Shown here piece after piece: positions 18,211-26,407 of a DNA stretch of 48,633 nucleotides. Every line of letters begins with the position of its first letter. Position 1 is the first letter of the stretch. A program made the position numbers and the translations under genes. This DNA is from an uncultured Clostridia bacterium. Its GTDB lineage: Bacteria > Bacillota > Clostridia > TANB77 > CAG-508. The notes beneath the pieces were generated by a model that had not been told where the DNA came from, made no database searches, and saw nothing but the letters and a program-made list of their open reading frames with translations. Location: NCBI GenBank assembly GCA_944392385.1, contig CALXWL010000006.1, positions 1-48,633 of the forward strand, in the 5' to 3' direction.

Positions 18211-19309
18211 CTACATCATTTTCATTTTCATTTGCATGATTGTTCTATTTAAAACTTCTAAGTTTTTTTCTTCTAATTGTGATTTTGCTTGCTCTAATGT
18301 TATTTTATTTTTTACATACAGTTCAGCAAGTGAATTTATTAAACTTACATTTCCTTTTCCTAAATTACTTTGTATTGCATCTTCTAGTTCTGATACACTA
18401 AATTTTTCTTTTCTTATACATCCTGCAACAACATTATCTACTACCATAACTTCTGGTAATAAAACTAATTTTCCGTCTGTTCCTTTTATTAATCTTTGTG
18501 ATATAATTAGTTTTAAAAGTGATGATAATAAATATTTAACAGATGACTGATCTCTTATTTCATAAAAGTTTATTATTCTATCAATTGTCTCTGCACATGA
18601 TTTTGTATGCAATGTTCCTAAAACTAAATGTCCTGATTCTGCCATATCTATCGCTGCTTCCATTGTTTCTCTGTCTCTTATTTCTCCGAATAACTAGTAT
18701 ATCACAGTCTTCTCTTAGTGCATTTTTTACACCATCTCTGTAAGTTAAAACATCTTTTCCTCTACCTACTTCTTTTTGCACAATTAAAGATCTATATGAA
18801 GTATGCTTATATTCTACAGGTTTTTCTAAAGAAAGTATCTTTTTATTTTCATTTTGATTTACTTCATCTATTAATGAGTTTAGTGTCGTAGTTTTTCCTG
18901 AATTTGTTTTTCCTGTTACCAATATTAATCCTTGTGGTTGATATATCATTTTTCTTACAACCTCTGGTATTCCAAGTTCTTCAAATCGAGGTAATTCTTT
19001 TTTTATTATTCTTAGAGTCGCTATAGGTATTTCATTTGATGAAGAAATATTTCCTCTAAATCTTACATTATCAAACTCATATGAAAAGTCTAGACTTTTT
19101 GTTTGATGATATTCTTCATCCTTATCTACATTTCCTCGTACAAAGAAATCATACATATCATCCATGTCTTCTGCACTTAATATATCTTCGTCTTCCATTT
19201 CATCTAAATTTCTTGCTATTCGTAGCATTGGTCTTTTCCCTGCTACTAAGTGAATATCTGAAGCTTCTTTTCTTATTGCTTCTCTCAAAATTTCATCTAG
19301 ATTAATCAT
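18211..19309 (-). CDS. pilT: Pilus retraction ATPase PilT, interrupted by a +1 site at CGGA
   Basis: PilT powers pilus retraction. The start region (MINLDEILREAIRKEASDIH) and the PilT-type AIRKEASDIHL, Walker A VTGKTNSGKTTTLNS and LEKPVEYKH are in the first frame, up to ALREDCDILVI. The zero frame then meets CGG (18688-18686) and leaves the family sequence. Skipping the C at 18688 continues as GEIRDRETMEAAIDMAESGH (the Walker B/His-box region), LVLGTLHTKSCAETIDRIINF and a normal PilT C-terminus. The joined product is about 365 residues, the expected size, and the CGGA falls exactly on the invariant glycine of the GE-x-RD box. Unshifted, the gene would make a 242-residue inactive protein. The homology lies on both sides with nothing lost. 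Confidence 0.92.
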
Positions 19310-19356
19310 AATAATTCTTCCTTTCGTAAGGCAAACTTTATTTTAAAACTATGAGT

Positions 19357-20985
19357 TTAATATATTGCTACCTTTTTATTTATTTCTTCTAATGTTGTTA
19401 TTCCTTTAAGAACTTTGTTTATTCCATCTATTGCAAGTGGTCTATATCCTTCTGTAACGGCTAATCTTCTAATATCTAAACTTGATTCTCCTTTTATTAT
19501 AAGTTCTTTTATTTCATCTGTTAATGTTAATATTTCAAATATTCCTATTCTGTCAAAATATCCTGTGTTATTACATTCTTTACAGCCAACTGGTATATAT
19601 GTATACTTGTCTGTAAAATCAACATCCATATTATATTTTTTTAGGTGATTTCTTATTATTTCTTGTTCATTAGCTGTAAATTCCCTTTTTTGAGCACATT
19701 TTTTACAAATTTTTCTTACTAATCTTTGTGATATCGATGTTGCAAGTGTACTTGATATGTCATAGTTTGATATTCCCATTTTTCTTAATCTTGTTATAAC
19801 CTCTATGCTATCTATTGTATGTATTGTTGATAAAACATAATGTCCTGTTTGTCCTGCTTGCATAGCAATTTCTGCTGTTTCTCTATCTCTTATTTCTCCT
19901 ACTAGTACAATATCTGGGTCTTGTCTTAAAACTGTTCTTAGAGAATCAGAAAATCTAAGCTTTTCTGATATTTCTATTTGATTTAACCCAGGAATGCGAA
20001 TTTCTACTGGGTCTTCAATTGTAGTTATATTTATATTTGGATTATTCAAATAATCTATTATACTATATAATGTTGTTGTTTTTCCTTCTCCTGTTGGCGC
20101 TGCTATTATTGTTATACTGTTTCTTTTGTTTAATTTTTTTCTAAACTGTTCGCTGGTTTGTTCTAATCCTAATTCTGCAAGTCCTCTAATGTTCATATTC
20201 TTTTTTAATAATCTTAAAACAAATTTTTCTCCAAATATATTTTTTTGTGAAGATACACGAATGTTATAATCTGGATATAATAAAATCCTACCATCTTGAG
20301 AGTCTTGTTTTTCTTGGAACATGTTTGATATTGCTTTTAATCTTCCTATTATTTGTGTTTGTTTTTCCTTACTTATATCTGTTGCTTTAACTAGTTCTCC
20401 ATCTATTCTGTATCTTACTCTAACAGAATCTTCCTGTGGTTCTATGTGTATATCACTTGCTCTTTTTCTCATTGCTGATTTTATTATGCTATCTATTAAT
20501 GTTGTTGCATCTTCTCCTGTATCTATGTTTTCTGAATCTGTTCCTTCTAATGAATTTAATACTGCCCTTATGTTTTTTTCAAATGTAATGTATTTTTCCA
20601 TTTCAAAACCTTTATTAAGTAATATTAATCTTACAGCTTCAACAGCAGAATTATTTACACTATCTGCAAAACATACCTTTATTTTATTACCAACTATATC
20701 AAAAGGTACTGCTTGATATTTTTTTGCCATATCTAAAGAAATGTATCTTTTTACATCTATTCTTACATCATTATAAGAAAATAACATTGCTTTTTCATTA
20801 AGGATTTCTCCTAATACTTCTAAAAGTACATATTGGTCACATAGGTTTAAAATATTAATAATTTCTATTATTTTCTTGTTGGGATTTCTTCTTTGGTATT
20901 CTAATGCTTTGTCTATATCTGATTGTGTTAATATGCCTCTTCTTACCAACTCTATTCCAATTGGTCCTCTTCTTTTTGAATCCAT
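19357..20985 (-). CDS. pilB: Type IV pilus assembly ATPase PilB
   Basis: The hexameric GspE-family motor that extends the pilus. At 542 residues it has an N-terminal T2SSE_N domain (GPIGIELVRRGILTQSDIDKAL), then the ATPase core with RASDIHIEP, a Walker A variant APTGEGKTTTLYS, the Asp box TIEDPVE, Walker B DPDIVLVGEIRDRETAEIA and the His box TGHYVLSTIHT. A C-terminal zinc tetracysteine follows (CKKC, then CKEC about 50 residues later). All catalytic residues are present and there is no frameshift. pilT follows 47 nt downstream. Confidence 0.95.
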   Translation of the reverse strand: MDSKRRGPIGIELVRRGILTQSDIDKALEYQRRNPNKKIIEIINILNLCDQYVLLEVLGEILNEKAMLFSYNDVRIDVKRYISLDMAKKYQAVPFDIVGNKIKVCFADSVNNSAVEAVRLILLNKGFEMEKYITFEKNIRAVLNSLEGTDSENIDTGEDATTLIDSIIKSAMRKRASDIHIEPQEDSVRVRYRIDGELVKATDISKEKQTQIIGRLKAISNMFQEKQDSQDGRILLYPDYNIRVSSQKNIFGEKFVLRLLKKNMNIRGLAELGLEQTSEQFRKKLNKRNSITIIAAPTGEGKTTTLYSIIDYLNNPNINITTIEDPVEIRIPGLNQIEISEKLRFSDSLRTVLRQDPDIVLVGEIRDRETAEIAMQAGQTGHYVLSTIHTIDSIEVITRLRKMGISNYDISSTLATSISQRLVRKICKKCAQKREFTANEQEIIRNHLKKYNMDVDFTDKYTYIPVGCKECNNTGYFDRIGIFEILTLTDEIKELIIKGESSLDIRRLAVTEGYRPLAIDGINKVLKGITTLEEINKKVAIY

Positions 20986-21084
20986 AATTGTAGACTCCTT
21001 TCGTTTTTTATATATTTATTATATTACATTTTTTTTACTTTGAAAACAGATTTTTTTACTTTTCAAAAAACTTACTTTTTTTCA

Positions 21085-21564
21085 TTATTTTAGCAATTCT
21101 TCTACTTCTTGCATATTTGCTTTTTTTAATCTTGATATTGTTGATGTGTATTGTTTTTCTAATAAGTTGTTTTCTATTGTTAGTGTTACTATTTTTAATA
21201 AGTCTTCTTTGTCTTCATTGCCTTCTGTTTCATTATATTTTTTTACTTCTATTGCTATTTTATATGGTGTATTTAATGTTTCTATTGTTGTTCCAGCACT
21301 TACGTAATCTAAATTTTTATTATTAACATAATTAATTAGGTTTTCTTGTGTTACTTCTTCATAAGAAATTTTTTCAACATATTCAAATATTTCTGTTGCA
21401 TAGTCTATATGCTGACTATTCATTTTTATTTCAGTTGATTCTAAAAATATGCTTATCATTAATGAAGTTATTATCCCTACAAATAATAGCATTATTAATA
21501 TTGCTATTATTGCATCTGATAAGACTATACCTTCCTTTTCTTTTAAAACCTTTTTTATACTCAT
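21085..21564 (-). CDS. Minor pseudopilin (PilV/PulG-like)
   Basis: A 159-residue prepilin-like protein. The start was set at ATG 21564, preceded by AAGGTGA. A basic leader ends in KEG, with predicted cleavage after Gly before IVLSDAIIAILIMLLFVGII, a classical class III signal. Position +5 of the mature protein is Asp rather than the usual Glu, an acceptable substitution. A hydrophobic helix is followed by a soluble domain (about 45-150) without recognisable motifs. Its place between the peptidase-like gene and pilB suggests a priming minor pilin. Confidence 0.75.
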   Translation of the reverse strand: MSIKKVLKEKEGIVLSDAIIAILIMLLFVGIITSLMISIFLESTEIKMNSQHIDYATEIFEYVEKISYEEVTQENLINYVNNKNLDYVSAGTTIETLNTPYKIAIEVKKYNETEGNEDKEDLLKIVTLTIENNLLEKQYTSTISRLKKANMQEVEELLK

Positions 21565-21585
21565 TTTTTTCACCTTATTTAATTA

Positions 21586-22209
21586 TTATATGAAAATTAT
21601 AGATATTTCATAAATGCCAATTAGTATAAATATTAAAAACATAATTATTCTGATTTTTTCATTTGTTTTTTTTATGCTATTTATAACTATCATTATTAGT
21701 AATAACATTGCATATATAATATATCTATATATACTCGTATTCAATATGTATAGATATATCATATATATTATTTCTGCTATGATTCCAAAATTGAATACAG
21801 AGATTTGTATTTTTTTATAATCTTTAAATATTGCCACTACAATAATAACTGTGCTAAAAAATAGAATTCCAAATATGAGAGCTGCTATTTTTGTATACTC
21901 TATTTTTAATATATCTATATCTAGTAAAATTGTAAATAGTAAGAAAGCTATTCCAGATAGAATTTCAATAATTATATATCTTGGTCTTATTTTGCTTTTG
22001 CAATATCTACATTTGCCACCTAAAAATATATAACTAAGCACTGGAATTAAATCCCAAAAGTTTAATTTGTGATTGCATTTTGGACAATATGACCTTGTAT
22101 GTGTTATATCTTGTTTTAATGGAATTCTATATACTGCAAGTGTATAAAAGCTTCCTAGAAGAACTCCTATTATAAACATATATGCGTAAACTATTATATT
22201 CAATTTCAA
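21586..22209 (-). CDS. Prepilin peptidase/N-methyltransferase-like protein, degenerate protease half
   Basis: A 207-residue polytopic membrane protein related to PilD (A24 family). The N-terminal part is well conserved: GVLLGSFYTLAVYRIP, then two CxxC pairs (YCPKCNHKLNFWDLIPVLSY and CRYCKSKIRPRY) typical of the PilD cytoplasmic zinc domain. The C-terminal part keeps one candidate aspartate (AIFKDYKKIQIS) but lacks the proline after it and the G-x-G-D motif of the second catalytic Asp, and it is shorter than a normal PilD (about 250). It may be methyltransferase-only or inactive, with a second peptidase elsewhere. Confidence 0.8.
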   Translation of the reverse strand: MKLNIIVYAYMFIIGVLLGSFYTLAVYRIPLKQDITHTRSYCPKCNHKLNFWDLIPVLSYIFLGGKCRYCKSKIRPRYIIIEILSGIAFLLFTILLDIDILKIEYTKIAALIFGILFFSTVIIVVAIFKDYKKIQISVFNFGIIAEIIYMIYLYILNTSIYRYIIYAMLLLIMIVINSIKKTNEKIRIIMFLIFILIGIYEISIIFI

Positions 22210-22306
22210 TTCCTTTCTTATAGAATAGGCATATACATTTTTGATGCATATGCCTTATTAGCAATATTTTATATTTGACCTATATCTAGTTTGTAAATTT
22301 AGATGA

Positions 22307-22552
22307 TTAAGTATTATTAGTATATTGATTTACTATATCATCTATATCTGCTTCTGTTCCATTTACATTAACTTGTCCACTAGCTAAATCATTTTCTGCT
22401 TGTAGTTGTTCATCTGTCCTTTGTACTGCATCACCTGCACTTTCAAACAATCCACTTTGTAATGCTACTGTGACTGTTACTGTAACTAATATTAACATAA
22501 CGATGATTGTTATAATTAATGCTATTAATGTTATACCTTTTTGATCTCTCAT
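22307..22552 (-). CDS. Short type IV pilin-like protein
   Basis: An 81-residue protein with a class III leader (MRDQKG, then ITLIALIITIIVMLILVTVT). The predicted cleavage follows the glycine. The mature helix lacks Glu5, as in many clostridial proteins with the GITLIALI signature. Only about 45 residues follow the hydrophobic helix, much shorter than usual major pilins. It is probably the main pilus subunit or an accessory pseudopilin of this operon; which one cannot be told from sequence. Confidence 0.75.
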   Translation of the reverse strand: MRDQKGITLIALIITIIVMLILVTVTVTVALQSGLFESAGDAVQRTDEQLQAENDLASGQVNVNGTEADIDDIVNQYTNNT

Positions 22553-22614
22553 AAATTCACCCCCTATTTTATATCTTTTTTGTATATATTTAATTTAATA
22601 AATATTACCCACAA

Positions 22615-23010
22615 CTATTTTACTTCATTTAAAAAGCTACCTTGGTTACTATTACCATTTTGGGATGTTGAATTTGTGTTATTTGTATCATTATTTTGCC
22701 CTGCTCCAGCATCTGAGGATATCATACTAAAAGGATTTGGTTTTCCTTTTTCATATTCGTCTGCCCTTTCAGCACGCTCTAATTCATCAGCCTCTACTCT
22801 ATATGTTCTAACTATATTTTGTGTTTCAGATGCTTCAATTGTTTCTTCTAATTCTTGTTCCATTTCTTCTGGTAAAGTATATTCTGCTACTTTGCTTGGA
22901 ACATTTTTTGTTGTTGGCATATATTGGTAAAATAATATACCTAGAATTAATAATATCGCTACTATTAAAAGTAATATTATAAAAACTTCTTTAATCACTG
23001 ATTTCACCAT
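22615..23010 (-). CDS. Single-pass membrane protein of the pilus operon
   Basis: A 131-residue protein with one transmembrane helix (about residues 8-29, EVFIILLLIVAILLILGILF), an acidic extracytoplasmic middle (LPEEMEQELEETIEAS) and an Asn/Ser/Gln-rich tail. It has no recognised domain. Its place just after pilO corresponds to that of pilP in Gram-negative operons, but it is not a lipoprotein and shows no PilP similarity that I can see. It is probably an assembly-platform accessory. Confidence 0.6.
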   Translation of the reverse strand: MVKSVIKEVFIILLLIVAILLILGILFYQYMPTTKNVPSKVAEYTLPEEMEQELEETIEASETQNIVRTYRVEADELERAERADEYEKGKPNPFSMISSDAGAGQNNDTNNTNSTSQNGNSNQGSFLNEVK

Positions 23011-23021
23011 AATTTTTCTCC

Positions 23022-23714
23022 TTAATTAAAAACTATACCTAGTCCTTCTATTTTAAATGTTGCTCTTAATGTATTCAAATCTTCTGAAGTTAACGTTGTA
23101 GTGTTTTCATTAGTATATTTATCTATATCTGGCTCATCTTCTGTTTGTGTATCTCCTGTTTCAGTATTGCTATTTTCTATAGCTTCTGCCATTGCATTTG
23201 GTAGTATTTTAAAATTTAATATTTTAAATCCAAGAGTATCATCTTTTTCTATGTCATATATAAAATCTGTTATTCCTATGTATCCACCTATTAAAGTAAT
23301 ATTTAAGTCATACACATCTTGTGTAGTAGTATCTAATAAATCCATTTGTATATCTACACCATTTTCTTTGGCATAGTTTCCTAATGTAACCCATAGTCTT
23401 TCTATTTTATACTCTTTTATTTCTACTACACCTAGTTCTACATTATCTGTAATATGGCTTACTTTACTTTGATATCTTTCTTTTGTTGTTTTTAATGCAT
23501 CTATGCTTGTCTGTAAATTTTCTATACTGGTTGGATATTGTTGATTTTTTAATTCTTTTGCTGTTTCAATTTGTTCGTCTAAATTTGCATTTAACTGTTT
23601 TATATCATCAATGTTCTTATTTTTCCAATTGCCAATCGGTATATCGTTTAGAATTAGAAAACATGCTAATATCATAAGTAAAATTATTAAAATTGATATT
23701 AAAAACTTTCTCAT
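23022..23714 (-). CDS. pilO: PilO-like assembly protein
   Basis: A 230-residue bitopic protein. The N-terminal helix (about 4-24) is followed by a coiled coil (DIKQLNANLDEQIETAKELK onward) and a ferredoxin-like domain ending in LRATFKIEGLGIVF. The order helix, coiled coil, alpha/beta domain, plus its position after pilM-pilN, identify it as PilO, which ties the PilN/PilM platform together. Sequence conservation of PilO is low, so the call leans on architecture and context. Confidence 0.75.
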   Translation of the reverse strand: MRKFLISILIILLMILACFLILNDIPIGNWKNKNIDDIKQLNANLDEQIETAKELKNQQYPTSIENLQTSIDALKTTKERYQSKVSHITDNVELGVVEIKEYKIERLWVTLGNYAKENGVDIQMDLLDTTTQDVYDLNITLIGGYIGITDFIYDIEKDDTLGFKILNFKILPNAMAEAIENSNTETGDTQTEDEPDIDKYTNENTTTLTSEDLNTLRATFKIEGLGIVFN

Positions 23715-23733
23715 GGCTTCTCCTTATTTTTTA

Positions 23734-25365
23734 TTAATATGGTAATTCACCTGTTATTGTTATGTTTATTAAATCATTTTGTTTTACACCTCTAGTTGTT
23801 GTTATATTTGTTAATATTCCTTCTTCTTCTAGAGCTGCTTTAAAATATCCTAATTGGTCATATTTTTCTGCTTGTGCTGTTATTGTTATATTTTTACCAG
23901 TTGTGTTTTCTATTGATAACAGTTGAACTCCTGTTGGAATGTTATACATAATCTTATTTAATAAGTTAGGTATTGCATTTTTACTTGAATAATTTTCACT
24001 AATTTGAGAATTTGATTCATCTATTGTATCAATCATATTTTGGTATTCATTTGTTCTAGCTTTTATTAACGTATCCATATTTGTTATTTTTGCTATTTCT
24101 TTTCTGCTTTCGTTAACAACTGTTTCTGCTTCAGTTATTTTCTCATTTATTTTCCCTGCTAAAATTTCAGAAGCTGCAACATATAATATAACAATTAGCA
24201 ATAATGCGGTTAGTACTCTGAAAAGTATTTTATCTGCAAAGTCTAATTCTGAGTGAACTATTTCTTTGAATGTGAGTTTTGGTTTTTTATTTGCTCCTTT
24301 TGCTTTACCAAAACTAATATCACTATTTAATCTGTTCCAAATTTTTTCTAACCCTTGTCCTTTGCCACTAAAATTAGTTTCTTGATTTTTTTGGTCTAAG
24401 CCTTGCATAGCTAAAGCTATTGCTGAGTTTACTTCTATATAATCTTTTATATTTATCTTTACATTTGTTTTTTCAATAAAATATGGAACTAATATTTCGC
24501 ATTTTTTATCAATAAAGCTTTCTTGGAAAAGTAAATCTATGTTATTTATAATAAGTCCCATACCTGTAATGTATATGCTATTTATATCTATACCATTTTT
24601 TACAATATTGTCTTTTACTTTTTCAATTATTTCGAATAATGTTGTTATTATTTCATCTAAATATTCATTTCCTTCTATTTTTAGATTTTGCCCTGATTTT
24701 GTATAAACAGTTGTGTTTTTGCATATTTCATAAGCTCTTTTTATAGAACTTTCTTTTTCTATAATAGGTCTTAATATGTTTTTCATTCCGATTTCTATTT
24801 TATCTACACTATAAATTTTTCCATTTACTATTGTAGTAATTTCTGTTTCTTGCTCAATATTTACTACTATACAATTATCTTGTATTATGCTTTTATTAAT
24901 ATTTGGAATTATTGTTGCTACAGGATATATACTGTTTACTCTATAATTATCTAGTAGCTGCATTCTTTCTACAATATTTGCTTTATCTATATATGTATAT
25001 ATAACTCTAATTTTATCTCTATCTTCTAAGCTAGGTGCTTTTAATTTTCTAAATTCTATTGTGTTTTTATTTTTATTTGTATTATTGCAAAAGAACTCAA
25101 ATTCTGTATCAATTGACTTTTCTAAATCCTGTGGTTTTAGCAGATTAAATATATTTGCATATGTATATTTTTCTTTTCCTATATTTATGCTAATAGGTAC
25201 TTGATAGCTATATGTTTCTTTTACTATTTGCTCTATTGTTTTTTCTATATCCTTGTCATAGAATTTCACACCATATGCTTCTACTTTAAAATTGTTATGT
25301 TCTTTAGAAATTTTAGCATATTTTATTAAATTATCTTGAATATATATTCCTAAACAACTTTGCAT
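23734..25365 (-). CDS. pilM: PilM-PilN fusion protein
   Basis: A 543-residue fusion. Residues 1 to about 325 form a PilM/FtsA-like actin fold (opening CLGIYIQDNLIKYAKIS, phosphate-type segment IVVNIEQETEITTIVNGK, adenosine segment SIYITGMGLIINN). A linker and KLTFKEIVHSELDFADKILF lead into a transmembrane helix (about 375-400). The rest is a PilN-like periplasmic coiled coil and ferredoxin-like domain (IPTGVQLLSIENTTGKNITI). In most species PilM and PilN are separate and bind through the PilN N-terminal tail; here they are joined covalently. It is the first gene of the operon. Confidence 0.85.
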   Translation of the reverse strand: MQSCLGIYIQDNLIKYAKISKEHNNFKVEAYGVKFYDKDIEKTIEQIVKETYSYQVPISINIGKEKYTYANIFNLLKPQDLEKSIDTEFEFFCNNTNKNKNTIEFRKLKAPSLEDRDKIRVIYTYIDKANIVERMQLLDNYRVNSIYPVATIIPNINKSIIQDNCIVVNIEQETEITTIVNGKIYSVDKIEIGMKNILRPIIEKESSIKRAYEICKNTTVYTKSGQNLKIEGNEYLDEIITTLFEIIEKVKDNIVKNGIDINSIYITGMGLIINNIDLLFQESFIDKKCEILVPYFIEKTNVKINIKDYIEVNSAIALAMQGLDQKNQETNFSGKGQGLEKIWNRLNSDISFGKAKGANKKPKLTFKEIVHSELDFADKILFRVLTALLLIVILYVAASEILAGKINEKITEAETVVNESRKEIAKITNMDTLIKARTNEYQNMIDTIDESNSQISENYSSKNAIPNLLNKIMYNIPTGVQLLSIENTTGKNITITAQAEKYDQLGYFKAALEEEGILTNITTTRGVKQNDLINITITGELPY

Positions 25366-25400
25366 TTTCTATCTCCTTAGTTTTTACATTTTATAATTAT

Positions 25401-25428
25401 ATTTTAAACTATTTTATCGTATAGTCAA
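25401..25428 (-). promoter_or_regulatory. Sigma-A promoter of the pilus operon
   Basis: On the minus strand TTGACT (25428-25423) and TAAAAT (25406-25401) are separated by 16 bp. The pilMN ATG lies about 30 nt beyond the likely start of transcription. Confidence 0.65.
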
Positions 25429-25443
25429 TAGTTTTGTCGAAAA

Positions 25444-25472
25444 TGTAATACAATTGTAATATTTTTGTAATA
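25444..25472. repeat. Three TGTAATA direct repeats with 11-bp period
   Basis: TGTAATA begins at 25444, 25455 and 25466, each step exactly one helical turn. The array lies in the divergent region between the pilus operon and the dodecin-spoVA operon. Similar triplets occur at 28537 and, in reverse orientation, at 31964-31992. They are probable binding sites for one regulator. Confidence 0.55.
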
Positions 25473-25495
25473 TTTTTGTTTTTTATATTTAGTTT

Positions 25496-25525
25496 TGCAT
25501 ATTTTTTATATAAATGTGCAGAATA
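25496..25525 (+). promoter_or_regulatory. Sigma-G-like (forespore) promoter of dodecin-spoVA
   Basis: TGCATA at 25496-25501 and CAGAATA at 25519-25525 are separated by 17 bp. This resembles the sigma-F/sigma-G consensus (-35 G-x-ATA and -10 CATAxTA) with one mismatch in the -10. Forespore expression is expected for spoVA genes. Confidence 0.5.
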
Positions 25526-25569
25526 TGTATGTATTTATGATTATTGTTAAACTGGAGGTATAGATTTAT

Positions 25570-25782
25570 ATGATTACAGAAAAACATTTAAAATTAACTG
25601 GTTCTTCTGAAGTTTCTTGGAAAGATGCTATTGTTAAAACAATTACTGAGGCTTCTAAAACAATAGATTATTTATCATCTGTTACAATTTTAGAACAAAA
25701 AGCTAAAATTGATGGTAATAAAATTGTTGAATATTATGCGACTATTGATTTAACATTTAATATTGATGATAATAGGGGGTGA
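25570..25782 (+). CDS. Dodecin family protein
   Basis: A 70-residue small beta-alpha-beta-beta protein with the dodecin pattern: KHLKLTGSSEVSWKDAIVKTI, an alpha helix, then a two-strand end KIVEYYATIDLTFNID. Dodecins form hollow dodecamers that store flavin or CoA-type ligands; some Firmicute relatives are of unknown ligand. The start follows TGGAGG. It overlaps the ribosome site of spoVAC and is the first gene after a sigma-G-like promoter, so a spore-specific role is likely. Confidence 0.85.
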   Translation: MITEKHLKLTGSSEVSWKDAIVKTITEASKTIDYLSSVTILEQKAKIDGNKIVEYYATIDLTFNIDDNRG

Positions 25783-25787
25783 TTTAT

Positions 25788-26237
25788 TTGGAACAGATTA
25801 ACACAAATAAGGAATATCAAGAATATGTTAACAGAAAATCTCCTAATTCTCCTATTATTAAAAATTGTTTTAATAGTTTTTGGGTTGGTGGATTAATATG
25901 TAGCATTGGACAAATTATAATGGAAGTTTGCAAATATAGAGGTTTTGATACAGAATCAAGTGCTACAATTGTTTCTATTTCATTAATATTTTTAAGTGCT
26001 TTCTTAACTGCACTTAACCTTTTCAATAGAATTGGAAAATTTGCAGGTGCTGGTTCTTTGGTTCCTATTACTGGTTTTGCTAATTCTATTGTTTCACCTG
26101 CTATGGAGTATAAGTCTGAGGGTTATGTTATGGGTGTAGGTGCTAAAATGTTTACTGTAGCAGGTCCAGTACTTGTTTATGGAATTTCTACATCTATTTT
26201 AGTTGGGATTTGCTATTTAATATTTATGGGATTTTAG
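25788..26237 (+). CDS. spoVAC: Stage V sporulation protein AC
   Basis: A membrane protein of the spore inner membrane that forms a mechanosensitive channel for dipicolinic acid entry and release. It has 149 residues with four or five hydrophobic segments. Family motifs are RKSPNSPIIKNC, FWVGGLICSIGQ, GKFAGAGSLVPITGFANSI and GYVMGVGAKMF. The TTG at 25788 was chosen because GGGGGTG lies 7 nt before it; the GTG at 25779 falls inside that ribosome site. spoVAD and spoVAE follow. Confidence 0.95.
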   Translation: MEQINTNKEYQEYVNRKSPNSPIIKNCFNSFWVGGLICSIGQIIMEVCKYRGFDTESSATIVSISLIFLSAFLTALNLFNRIGKFAGAGSLVPITGFANSIVSPAMEYKSEGYVMGVGAKMFTVAGPVLVYGISTSILVGICYLIFMGF

Positions 26238-26253
26238 TAAGCAAAAGACATCC

Positions 26254-26367
26254 GTCCAATCTCGTCGGAGTTTAATATTTATTTTTTATCGAACCCACGT
26301 TTGAGACGCCTACGAAGCTTTTCGGGGGTCTTCGATAAAAAATAAATATTAAACTCCTGCGTTGGAC
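26254..26367. repeat. Long perfect inverted repeat between spoVAC and spoVAD (MITE-like)
   Basis: Two 27-nt arms (26267-26293 and 26331-26357) are exactly complementary around a GC-richer 37-nt loop. An outer pair GTCCAA/TTGGAC (26254-26259 and 26362-26367) extends the structure. It sits inside the spoVA operon, between stop and start codons. No ORF or transposase is present. The form suggests a small non-autonomous element or repeat family, possibly affecting transcript levels of spoVAD. Confidence 0.75.
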
Positions 26368-26407
26368 TACGTTGTACCTTAGAATAAGATGAAAGGAAAG
26401 TGTGTAA

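Noticed and set aside
15689..19309. rlmN and pilT as ordinary pseudogenes
   Set aside because: Each has a single extra base at the same CGGA sequence, no other damage and complete motifs on both sides, and two more genes show the same. Ordinary decay would not choose one tetranucleotide.
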